From Marisediminicola senii (GTDB taxonomy: Bacteria > Actinomycetota > Actinomycetes > Actinomycetales > Microbacteriaceae): a DNA stretch of 58,006 nucleotides. A program made the position numbers and the translations under genes. The notes below the pieces were generated by a model, which made no database searches, was not told where the DNA came from, and was given only the letters and a program-made list of their open reading frames with translations. This document shows, in pieces, positions 8,270-15,055 of this stretch. Every line of letters starts with the position of its first letter. Position 1 is the first letter of the stretch. Location of the stretch: contig NZ_JAALGE010000014.1 of assembly GCF_011057645.1 (NCBI RefSeq), positions 1 through 58,006 of the forward strand, given 5' to 3'.

Positions 8270-9967
8270 GTGACCGATGGATCTCGCCTGGTGGCAGGCC
8301 GGTACCGCCTCGCGGGCCTGGTCGGTCGCGGTGGCATGACCGACGTGTACTCGGCAACGGACGAGCGCCTGCACCGCACCGTCGCGGTCAAGCTGCTCAG
8401 GACGACCCCGAAGACCGATGCGCACTTCCGATTGGTATTCCGCGAAGAGGCCCAGCGGGCATCCCGCATGTCGCACCCGGCGATCGCGCGCGTGTACGAC
8501 TCCGGCGACGACGTGACCACCGACGCCGCAGGCGTCGAGCGCGTCACGCCCTACATCGTGACCGAGTTCGTCGACGGCCGGTCGCTGCGCGAGATCATCG
8601 CCGAGGGCCCCGTCGCCCCGGATGACGCAGTCCACATCGCGAGCCAGCTGCTCACCGCACTCGAGTACAGCCACCGCGCGCTCCTCGTGCACCGCGACGT
8701 CACCCCCGGCAACATCATGGTCACCGGCGACGGCACCGTGAAGGTGATGGACTTCGGAATCTCCCGCGCCGCGTCGGACAGCGCGGCCACGGTGGCCCAG
8801 GCCGGCACCATCCTCGGCAGCGCGCGGTACTTCTCGCCCGAGCAGGCCCGTGGTGAGACGATCGACGCTCGCACCGACCTCTACTCGACCGGCGTCGTGC
8901 TGTTCGAGATGCTGACCGGGCGCGCCCCGTTCCGCGCCGACCGCCCCGCGGCGGTGGCCTACCAGCACCTCAGCGAGGAGCCGGTCGTTCCCAGCTCGAT
9001 CAACGGCCGCATCTCCCCCGCCCTCGACGCCGTCGTGCTGCACGCCCTCAACAAGGACCGCACTCGTCGCTACCAGACCGCGGCGGAGTTCCGCGTCGAC
9101 CTCGAGACCGCCGGCGCGGGCGACGTGCCGCCCGGCCTGCTGTCTGCCATCGACGCCGAGTCGGCGCTGTACGCGATGGATCCCGAGGCGGTCTCCGGTC
9201 CCGAAGCCGCGCTCCGCCGCCTCGCCGCCGTTGATGACGACGAGCGTGTGATCCGCACCCAGACCCGACCGCCTGTCGCGTGGGTCTGGGCGGGAATCGC
9301 GTTGCTGACGACGCTGCTGCTCGCCATCGGTATCTGGGTCGTCAACATCGAGTCGGGCCCGTCGATCAGCACCGGTCTCTCGGTGACGGTGCCCGACGTC
9401 GCCGGTGGCACCTACGACGAGGCCGCGGCAGAGCTCACCGCCCTCGAACTGCAGCCTCTTCGACTGCCCCAGGAGAGCGACACCGTGCCGGAGGGCACCA
9501 TCATCAGCACGGAGCCCGGCCCCGGCATCCGGGTGAGCCCGCAAGAGCAGGTGACGGTCTACGTCTCACTTGGCCAGGATCCCACCACCGTGCCCCTCCT
9601 CGAGCAGACCACCGAGGCCGAGGCGGTCACCGCCATCGAAGATCGCGGCCTGGTCTACGGCGAATCCATCCCGGAGTACTCCCCCAGCCTGCCCGCGGGC
9701 ACCGTCATCCGCAGCGAGCCAGAGGCGAACGCGGGGGTGCGCGAGGGTGACACCGTCAACCTCATCGTCAGCAACGGCCTGGTCGAGGTGCCATCCGTAG
9801 TCGGCCAGCCCATCACGACCGCCACCACGACCCTGACGGCGCTGCTCCTCACTATCGAGCCAGAACCGGACTATGGATGCGACACGGGCGAAGTCACCGC
9901 CCAGTCGCTGCCTGCGGGCGAACATCCGCAGGCCTCCGAGATCACACTCACATACTGCGCGGGCTAG
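8270..9967 (+). CDS. pknB: PknB-type PASTA kinase with altered catalytic loop (HRD-V-T-P-G-N)
   Basis: 565 residues from GTG 8270. The frame extends upstream into pknA without homology. The kinase domain (about 8-270) keeps Gly-Arg-Gly-Gly-Met, beta3 Lys41, His141-Arg142-Asp143, Asn148 and Asp-Phe-Gly. The catalytic-loop lysine normally two residues after the HRD aspartate is Thr145 (codon 8702-8704). A transmembrane helix lies near 345-365, followed by three PASTA repeats and a C-terminal Cys pair. The family role is sensing muropeptides or lipid II and controlling wall synthesis. Whether Thr at this position preserves normal activity cannot be told from sequence; related actinobacterial kinases sometimes have Ser or Thr here. 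Confidence 0.92.
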   Translation: MTDGSRLVAGRYRLAGLVGRGGMTDVYSATDERLHRTVAVKLLRTTPKTDAHFRLVFREEAQRASRMSHPAIARVYDSGDDVTTDAAGVERVTPYIVTEFVDGRSLREIIAEGPVAPDDAVHIASQLLTALEYSHRALLVHRDVTPGNIMVTGDGTVKVMDFGISRAASDSAATVAQAGTILGSARYFSPEQARGETIDARTDLYSTGVVLFEMLTGRAPFRADRPAAVAYQHLSEEPVVPSSINGRISPALDAVVLHALNKDRTRRYQTAAEFRVDLETAGAGDVPPGLLSAIDAESALYAMDPEAVSGPEAALRRLAAVDDDERVIRTQTRPPVAWVWAGIALLTTLLLAIGIWVVNIESGPSISTGLSVTVPDVAGGTYDEAAAELTALELQPLRLPQESDTVPEGTIISTEPGPGIRVSPQEQVTVYVSLGQDPTTVPLLEQTTEAEAVTAIEDRGLVYGESIPEYSPSLPAGTVIRSEPEANAGVREGDTVNLIVSNGLVEVPSVVGQPITTATTTLTALLLTIEPEPDYGCDTGEVTAQSLPAGEHPQASEITLTYCAG

Positions 9968-10030
9968 CTGCGCCGCGCTGCTCCCAGGCGGGCCAGCACA
10001 GCCACGCTGACATACTGCGCGGGCTAGCTG
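9950..10030. repeat. Direct duplication of the pknB 3' end (21 bp, 60-bp spacing)
   Basis: The 21 bases at 9950-9970, which include the last codons and TAG of pknB, recur exactly at 10010-10030 in the pknB-pabA gap. The second copy is non-coding. The flanks also share a TGCGCCGC stretch, so this looks like a short tandem duplication. Confidence 0.85.
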
Positions 10031-10065
10031 TACTGCGCCGCTCCGCCGGATAGCGCCGGCGACTG

Positions 10066-10704
10066 CTACGGCAGCGTGACGAGCGGCGTCAGCCCCACGG
10101 CCGCGGCGCGGGCAGACGGCAGGCCGGCTACCGACAGCCAGTTGGCGAGCATCAGGTAACCCCCCTCGGTCAGCACCGATTCCGGGTGGAACTGCACCCC
10201 GAACACCGGCGCGCTCTCGTGGCGGAGCCCCATGATCACGCCACCGCTGGTGCGGGAGGTCACGATGAGGTCGCGCGGCACCGTCGAATCCACCACGGCG
10301 AGGGAGTGATACCTCGTCGCGGTGAACGGCTGCGGAACGCCCTGGTAGAAGTCGCTGCCGTCGTGCTCGATCCGCGAGGTCTTGCCGTGCATGAGCTCGT
10401 CGGCGTGTGTCACGGTCGCCCCGACGGCCTCGGCGATCGCCTGGTGACCCAGGCACACGCCGAGCAGGGGTTGTCCGGAGTCCAGCGCGATCCGCACCGC
10501 GGGAACGGAGACTCCCGCAGCGCCAGGCGTTCCCGGCCCGGGTGAGAGCAGTACCGCGTCGTACTCGGCCATCACGGCTGCGGCGTCCGCCTCCGCGAAG
10601 GCGTCGTTGCGCATGACCGTGGTCTCCGCCCCGAGTTCCTGCAGGTAGCCGTTCAGGGTGTAGACGAAGCTGTCGTAGTTGTCGATGACGAGGATGCGGG
10701 TCAT
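10066..10704 (-). CDS. pabA: Class I glutamine amidotransferase subunit (PabA/TrpG)
   Basis: 212 residues, ATG at 10704. It opens with Asp-Asn-Tyr-Asp-Ser-Phe-Val-Tyr, carries the nucleophile motif Gly-Val-Cys-Leu-Gly-His-Gln and the His/Glu part of the triad in Phe-His-Pro-Glu-Ser near the C-terminus. It releases ammonia from glutamine for a chorismate-using synthase. The gene beside pknB in mycobacteria is called trpG or pabA, and no synthase partner is present here. The substrate (anthranilate or aminodeoxychorismate) is therefore undecided, and one subunit may serve both. Confidence 0.92.
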   Translation of the reverse strand: MTRILVIDNYDSFVYTLNGYLQELGAETTVMRNDAFAEADAAAVMAEYDAVLLSPGPGTPGAAGVSVPAVRIALDSGQPLLGVCLGHQAIAEAVGATVTHADELMHGKTSRIEHDGSDFYQGVPQPFTATRYHSLAVVDSTVPRDLIVTSRTSGGVIMGLRHESAPVFGVQFHPESVLTEGGYLMLANWLSVAGLPSARAAAVGLTPLVTLP

Positions 10705-10859
10705 CCGTCCACCGTAACGTCCGTCACGTTGATGAACCCGTTCAGCCAGGGGAAGACGAAGTACAGGCATGCCGCGAGTACCGCGGCGATGAGCATGAGC
10801 AGCAGGAACAGTCGCACCCACCACGGTCCGGGCAGGATGCGCCAGAGCGCCCCGTACAC
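10701..10859 (-). CDS. 52-residue single-pass membrane microprotein
   Basis: GTG at 10859 follows the sortase stop (10862-10864) by two bases, and the stop overlaps the pabA ATG by four bases, so this frame sits exactly inside a coupled operon. The product has a short Trp-rich amphipathic head with a Leu-Pro-Gly-Pro-Trp-Trp motif, one hydrophobic helix (about 18-38) and a short tail. I do not recognise a named family. Position suggests a sortase- or envelope-associated function, which is inference only. Confidence 0.6.
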   Translation of the reverse strand: MYGALWRILPGPWWVRLFLLLMLIAAVLAACLYFVFPWLNGFINVTDVTVDG

Positions 10860-10861
10860 GG

Positions 10862-11608
10862 TCAGGCCCCGCTCTGCGCGAGTTCGGCCGGAGCCCCGGC
10901 GGATGCCGGCTGCCAGGATTCGAATACCGCGTACGCGATGATGCGCTCGGCGTCGGAGAGCATCGGGTTGCAGCTGGTCATGGTCATGATGCGATCGGTC
11001 GGCGCCACGTTGGGTGCCTGCGGAACGGGGGCGATCACGCCCGTGCCGGTGGGCAGCACATATTCGGAGGAGCGGTACACGTAGGTGTACCACCCGTCGG
11101 CGGTCTGCACGTAGATCTTGTCGCCCAGCTCGAGGGTCGCGATCTGGTTGAACGGCGCGCCCCAGGTGGTGCGGTGGCCGGCAACGGCGAAGTTGCCGAT
11201 TTCGCCGGGCATCTGCGATCCCGGATAGTGGCCGATGTTGTCTTTCAGCACCGTGCTCGGGCTGATTCCCTCGGCGACGGTGCGTGCGTAGTCCGCCCCG
11301 AACCGCGGGATGAAGATTGTCGCGAAGCGCTCGTTCTCGGCCGAGGCGAGCGTGATGACCGGCTCCCCGGGCTCTGCACCCTCCGGGGCGGGCTCGGTAG
11401 TCTCCGCTGCCGCCCCGAGTTGTTCGCTCAAGCTGAGGGCCTCGTCCTGCTGCTCGGCCCCGAGCACCAGATCGTTGAGCCACAGCTGCCAACCGAGGAA
11501 CAGGAATACGAAGACGCCGGCCGTGATGAGCAGTTCGCCCAGAACGCTGATGACGCTCGCGCGTCGATGTGGCGCGGCCTGACGCGCACGCTTATTGGTC
11601 CCCACCAT
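10862..11608 (-). CDS. srtE: Class E sortase
   Basis: 248 residues. An N-terminal basic segment is followed by a transmembrane helix (about 20-45), then the sortase beta-barrel. Catalytic His145 lies in Ala-Gly-His-Arg-Thr-Thr, Cys213 in Met-Thr-Ser-Cys-Asn-Pro, and an Arg follows shortly after. Class E sortases of high-GC Gram-positives attach LAxTG-bearing proteins to peptidoglycan at the cell surface. No pilin or LAxTG substrate gene is adjacent, so it is probably a housekeeping sortase. Confidence 0.92.
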   Translation of the reverse strand: MVGTNKRARQAAPHRRASVISVLGELLITAGVFVFLFLGWQLWLNDLVLGAEQQDEALSLSEQLGAAAETTEPAPEGAEPGEPVITLASAENERFATIFIPRFGADYARTVAEGISPSTVLKDNIGHYPGSQMPGEIGNFAVAGHRTTWGAPFNQIATLELGDKIYVQTADGWYTYVYRSSEYVLPTGTGVIAPVPQAPNVAPTDRIMTMTSCNPMLSDAERIIAYAVFESWQPASAGAPAELAQSGA

Positions 11609-11687
11609 GCTTCCGAGTGTAGACGGGCACGATCGGCGTATCCGCGCTGCCAGCGGCGACCAACCGCATTCGCGCTAGAATTCGGGC

Positions 11688-11933
11688 ATGGCCAGAGCTA
11701 GAGACACTGAGAACTCCGTTGTCCCTCCGGAGAGGCGGGGCGGCGACGATGCCCCCAACCCGGTCTGGTTCAAGCCGATCATGTTCGGCCTGATGCTCAT
11801 CGGGCTGACCTGGATCATCGTGTTCTACGTCAGCGGCACCACGCTCCCGATCGCGGAGCTGGGCGACGGCAATATCCTCGTCGGCTTCGGTATCCTCTTC
11901 CTCGGCTTCCTGATGACCACCCGGTGGCGCTGA
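11688..11933 (+). CDS. crgA: CrgA division protein
   Basis: 81 residues with two transmembrane helices (about 28-48 and 60-77), a Pro-Asn-Pro-Val-Trp-Phe-Lys-Pro entry motif and a short basic end. It matches the length and layout of actinobacterial CrgA. CrgA is a septal membrane adaptor that recruits FtsI/FtsQ and helps stabilise the divisome. It sits divergently from sortase E, and DnaA boxes lie directly downstream. Confidence 0.92.
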   Translation: MARARDTENSVVPPERRGGDDAPNPVWFKPIMFGLMLIGLTWIIVFYVSGTTLPIAELGDGNILVGFGILFLGFLMTTRWR

Positions 11934-11948
11934 GTTACACCCGTGTAA

Positions 11949-12001
11949 TTATCCCCAGTGTGCACAACCCTGTGGATAACTTCCTCGACAGCTGTGGGTA
12001 A
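11949..12001. promoter_or_regulatory. Cluster of three DnaA boxes between crgA and the rhomboid gene
   Basis: TTATCCCCA (11949-11957, one mismatch), TGTGGATAA (11971-11979, exact complement of TTATCCACA) and TGTGGGTAA (11993-12001, one mismatch) occur within 53 bp. The site is about 12 kb from oriC. The matches are seen directly; a titration or regulatory role is inference. Confidence 0.6.
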
Positions 12002-12008
12002 CGCGTAA

Positions 12009-12054
12009 CGGGCAATGCGTACCGGGCAATGCGTACCGGGCAATGCGTACCGGG
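12009..12054. repeat. 14-bp tandem repeat, three copies
   Basis: The unit CGGGCAATGCGTAC is repeated exactly at 12009-12022, 12023-12036 and 12037-12050, with a partial fourth copy. It lies directly before the rhomboid stop codon in non-coding DNA. Confidence 0.9.
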
Positions 12055-12060
12055 TGACGC

Positions 12061-12903
12061 CTAGCGCGACGACAGCAGAACGGCGACGGCGGCCACGGTG
12101 ATCGCCAGCAGTGCCGCAGCTAGGCCACCGATGAGAAGTTTCTGGGTGAGCTGCCTGTCACGGCGCCGGGTGCGGCTGTAGATGACGCCGATCAGCACGC
12201 CGGTGATGAGTCCGCCGAGGTGTGCCTGCCACGAGATGTTCGGAACCAGGAAGCCGATGGCGAGGTTAAGCACCAGCAGCACGACGAGTTGCGAACCGTT
12301 GCCGCCGAGTCCGCGCTGGATAGCGAACAGTGCGCCCATCAGGCCGAAGATGGCACCCGATGCCCCGAGCACCCCGCCACCGGGGTTGAGCAGCAGCACC
12401 GCGACAGAGCCGCCGAAGCCGCTCAGCAGGTAGAGCACGAGAAAGCGCCACCGCCCGATTGCCGGTTCCAGGATGCGCCCGAAGATGAAGAGCGAGAACA
12501 TGTTGAACAGCACGTGGATGAATGACCCGTGCACGAACAGCGACGTCAGCATGGTCCAGGGCAGCAGCGTCGTCAGCCACGGCCGGTAGACCAGCAGGGC
12601 GTCGACGTAACCGCCTGACACCTGCTGCGCCAGGAAGACCACCGCGGTCACGACGATGATCGTGTACGTGATGACCGGTCCGTCGCTGGTGCGGATGCGT
12701 CGGGCCGAGCGGAGCAGCTGGGGGCGCGAGCGAGGTGCACTCGCCCGCGCCTCCTGCACGCACTCCGGACAATGGAACCCGACCGCCGCCTCGGTCTGGC
12801 AGGACGGGCAGATGGTACGCCCGCATCGCTGGCAGAGGATGAAGCTCTGGCGGTCGGGATGCCGGTAACAGTGGTTGGCGCTGTCGCGCCCCGCTTCGGT
12901 CAT
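12061..12903 (-). CDS. Rhomboid intramembrane serine protease with N-terminal zinc ribbon
   Basis: 280 residues. Residues about 12-50 hold CxxH, CxxC, CxxC and HCxxC pairs, a B-box-like zinc-binding segment. Six to seven membrane helices follow. The catalytic Ser182 is in Gly-Ala-Ser-Gly-Ala-Ile-Phe-Gly and the partner His228 in Trp-Gln-Ala-His-Leu-Gly-Gly. An Asn/Phe-rich His-x4-Asn-Met helix precedes them, as in the family. It would cleave membrane proteins within the bilayer; the substrate is unknown. The same location is common in Microbacteriaceae. Confidence 0.93.
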   Translation of the reverse strand: MTEAGRDSANHCYRHPDRQSFILCQRCGRTICPSCQTEAAVGFHCPECVQEARASAPRSRPQLLRSARRIRTSDGPVITYTIIVVTAVVFLAQQVSGGYVDALLVYRPWLTTLLPWTMLTSLFVHGSFIHVLFNMFSLFIFGRILEPAIGRWRFLVLYLLSGFGGSVAVLLLNPGGGVLGASGAIFGLMGALFAIQRGLGGNGSQLVVLLVLNLAIGFLVPNISWQAHLGGLITGVLIGVIYSRTRRRDRQLTQKLLIGGLAAALLAITVAAVAVLLSSR

Positions 12904-12955
12904 CGACGGTTCATCGGGAGGGGTGCTTCATCGGGGGTTGAAGTCGACCAGCAGG

Positions 12956-13495
12956 TCAGACCTCGTCGATGGTGACCGAGTTGATGACGACGTCTTCGCG
13001 GGGACGGTCACTGCGGTCCTTCTCGACGGCCTCGATCTTCTTCACGACGTCGCGCGACTCATCGTCGGCGACCTCGCCGAAGATGGTGTGCTTGCCCTGC
13101 AGCCAGGTGGTGGGAACCGTGGTGATGAAGAACTGCGAGCCGTTCGTGCCACGGCCACCCTGGGTGCCGGCGTTCGCCATGGCGAGCACGTAGGGCTTGG
13201 TGAAGGTGAGCTCGGGGTGGATCTCGTCGTCGAACTGGTAGCCGGGGCCGCCGGTGCCCTGTCCGAGCGGGTCGCCGCCCTGGATCATGAAGTTGTCGAT
13301 GATGCGGTGGAAGATGATTCCGTCATACAGCTTGTCCTTGGAGACCTTGCCGGTGCCGGGGTGGGTCCACTCGATGTCGCCCGTAGCGAGGCCGACGAAG
13401 TTCGCGACGGTCTTGGGTGCGTGGTTGCCCAGCAGGTTGACGCGGATGTCTCCGAGCGTGGTGGAAAAGGTTGCGACGTGCGTGTGCGTAGACAT
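12956..13495 (-). CDS. ppiA: Cyclophilin-type peptidyl-prolyl cis-trans isomerase
   Basis: 179 residues. The start at ATG 13495 is preferred because a GGAGG lies about 9 nt upstream and the family N-terminus (Thr-Thr-Leu-Gly-Asp-Ile) follows; the longer frame to 13567 lacks homology. Active-site signatures are Phe-His-Arg-Ile-Ile near the middle, Gln-Gly-Gly-Asp-Pro, and Asn-Gly-Ser-Gln-Phe-Phe-Ile-Thr. It is cytosolic, without a signal peptide. It corresponds to PpiA next to crgA in mycobacteria. Confidence 0.95.
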   Translation of the reverse strand: MSTHTHVATFSTTLGDIRVNLLGNHAPKTVANFVGLATGDIEWTHPGTGKVSKDKLYDGIIFHRIIDNFMIQGGDPLGQGTGGPGYQFDDEIHPELTFTKPYVLAMANAGTQGGRGTNGSQFFITTVPTTWLQGKHTIFGEVADDESRDVVKKIEAVEKDRSDRPREDVVINSVTIDEV

Positions 13496-13618
13496 TCGAC
13501 AATCCTCCCACATCGGCCCTGAAGGTCGGGGGAAGCACAGCCGGCACAGTGTTGGCCGACGGGCCATGCCATGAAAGGATGATCAGGTTCGCAGGCACCA
13601 TTACCGGAGGTTGATCCC

Positions 13619-14245
13619 ATGGCACTGTCCCGTAAGCACAAGAAAGAGATCAAGCGGCTGAAAAGCACCGCTTCTGACCTGTGGGACGAACAGCGCGATG
13701 TGTTCGGGCACGCCTCGTCCGTCGTCAAGGAGGCTGGCCGCCAGATCGGCAACGTCTCGCGCGAAGAAGTGGTGCCCCGCGTGAGCGGCGCATACAACGA
13801 CCGGCTCGTTCCCGTCGTCTCCTCCGGTTACAAGGCGACCAGGAACGCGGTCGACGGGGCGCAGCACAAGATCGTCCACGACGTCATCCCCGGTGTCTCG
13901 TCGTCGCTCGCATCCGCACTCGCCACCCTCGAGGTCTCGAAGGACCCGCGCGTGCGCGAAGCCGTCAAGCAGGTGCACCTCGCCAGCGACAAGGTCGGCA
14001 AGTCCGCCAAGGGCGCATACGCCGACGTATCGAAGAAGGCCGTCAAGACCTACAACACGGTCGGCACCAGGGTCGGGTTCGTCAAGCCGCCGAAGCGCGG
14101 CCTCGGATTCGGCGGATACGCCCTCATCGCACTGGGCGTCGTGGCGGTAGCCGGTATCGCCTATGCCGCATGGCAGACCCTGCGCGCCGACGACGAGCTG
14201 TGGGTGCTCGACGAGGCAGAAGACGGCGACACCCCGCAGCAGTAA
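13619..14245 (+). CDS. Conserved Microbacteriaceae-type protein with C-terminal membrane helix, function unknown
   Basis: 208 residues. A strongly basic N-terminus (Arg-Lys-His-Lys-Lys-Glu) leads into a long, charged, probably helical region (about 20-145). One transmembrane helix (about 164-184) and an acidic tail follow. The overall layout resembles YtxH-like tail-anchored helical proteins, but I do not recognise a named domain. It is monocistronic, divergent from ppiA, and closed by a clear terminator. Confidence 0.75.
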   Translation: MALSRKHKKEIKRLKSTASDLWDEQRDVFGHASSVVKEAGRQIGNVSREEVVPRVSGAYNDRLVPVVSSGYKATRNAVDGAQHKIVHDVIPGVSSSLASALATLEVSKDPRVREAVKQVHLASDKVGKSAKGAYADVSKKAVKTYNTVGTRVGFVKPPKRGLGFGGYALIALGVVAVAGIAYAAWQTLRADDELWVLDEAEDGDTPQQ

Positions 14246-14258
14246 CCCAACCAACGCG

Positions 14259-14295
14259 AAAGCGCCGCCCCGTGAGAACGGGTGCGGCGCTTTTT
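14259..14295 (+). terminator. Rho-independent terminator
   Basis: Arms AAAGCGCCGC (14259-14268) and GCGGCGCTTT (14284-14293) are followed by TT. It ends the 13619-14245 gene 13 bp after its stop. It may also stop transcripts from the opposing tRNA genes. Confidence 0.88.
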
Positions 14296-14324
14296 CGTTG
14301 TGCTGGCGACTTCGTGCAGTTCTC

Positions 14325-14400
14325 ATGACGCTGTTGTAGGTGACGCTGTCTTACATGATGCTGTCGTGCATGACGCTGTACTGCCATGGTGCTGTACTAC
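14325..14400. repeat. Imperfect 15-16 bp tandem repeats, (A)TGACGCTGT-type
   Basis: About five degenerate copies of a TGACGCTGT/TGATGCTGT/TGGTGCTGT core occur at 15-16 bp spacing between the terminator and tRNA-Ala. Two copies end in GTACT, linking them to the dispersed GCAGTACAGC element (complement at 14375-14384). Confidence 0.75.
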
Positions 14401-14404
14401 CCAG

Positions 14405-14477
14405 TGGATCCTAGGAGAATCGAACTCCTAACCCCCGCCTTGCAAAGGCGATGCTCTGCCAATTGAGCTAAGGACCC
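14405..14477 (-). tRNA. tRNA-Ala (anticodon TGC)
   Basis: 73 nt. The acceptor stem is GGGTCCT/AGGATCC, the D arm AGCTCAATTGGCAGAGC, the anticodon loop TTTGCAA within CGCC(T)/GGCG, and the T arm GGAGTTCGATTCTCC. The discriminator is A and CCA is not encoded. It lies 24 nt downstream of tRNA-Ile, so the two are probably co-transcribed. Confidence 0.96.
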
Positions 14478-14501
14478 GTGGTGGCCCCGAAAGGCCGACC
14501 G

Positions 14502-14575
14502 TGGGGATACCAGGACTTGAACCTGGGACCTCTTCGTTATCAGCGAAGCGCTCTAACCGCCTGAGCTATATCCCC
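14502..14575 (-). tRNA. tRNA-Ile (anticodon GAT)
   Basis: 74 nt. The acceptor stem is GGGGATA/TATCCCC, the D arm AGCTCAGGCGGTTAGAGC, the anticodon loop CTGATAA giving GAT, and the T arm CAGGTTCAAGTCCTG. It is the first of the Ile-Ala tRNA pair downstream of gyrA, the usual actinobacterial arrangement. Confidence 0.96.
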
Positions 14576-14647
14576 GTGAGGGCAGATACGAGAGTATCGC
14601 ACCCTGTGTGTTTCACCGAATCGAGAGCGGTTCCGACTCGGCCCTAA

Positions 14648-15055
14648 TCAGCTGTTTTGGAATCCGACCAGCAGCCCGCCGGTGACACGCGCCGCCAGGT
14701 TGTAGATGAGCGTCGCGACGGCGCCGAGCGCGGTGCCGATCACGATGTTCAACGCCGCCACGATCACCGCGAACAGGGTGACCTGCAGCAACGAGAAGTC
14801 CGCGGTGACGCTGAACGTCTCGTCGCCGAGCACGCCCTGGAACAGGTCGTTCACGCGCTGGAAGATACCGGAGCTGTTGAGGATCGTCCAGGCCAGGGCC
14901 ACCACGACGACCTGCGCGATACCGGCGCAGATCGAGGTCAGGAACGAGAGCTTCACGACGGACCAGAAGTCGATGTACACCAGCTTGAGGCGCACCTGCT
15001 TGCTGGAGGTCTTGCGAGGGGCCTTGCGCTGGAGTTTTTCGGCGACGCTACTCAT
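14648..15055 (-). CDS. DUF3566 transmembrane protein
   Basis: 135 residues from ATG 15055, overlapping the gyrA stop by 8 nt. A basic head (Arg-Lys-Ala-Pro-Arg-Lys) precedes two long hydrophobic segments (about 28-55 and 88-120), with a Phe-Trp-Ser-Val-Val-Lys entry motif typical of DUF3566. It is the homologue of the small membrane protein downstream of gyrA in mycobacteria (Rv0007). Its function is unknown and it is probably co-transcribed with gyrase. Confidence 0.85.
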   Translation of the reverse strand: MSSVAEKLQRKAPRKTSSKQVRLKLVYIDFWSVVKLSFLTSICAGIAQVVVVALAWTILNSSGIFQRVNDLFQGVLGDETFSVTADFSLLQVTLFAVIVAALNIVIGTALGAVATLIYNLAARVTGGLLVGFQNS

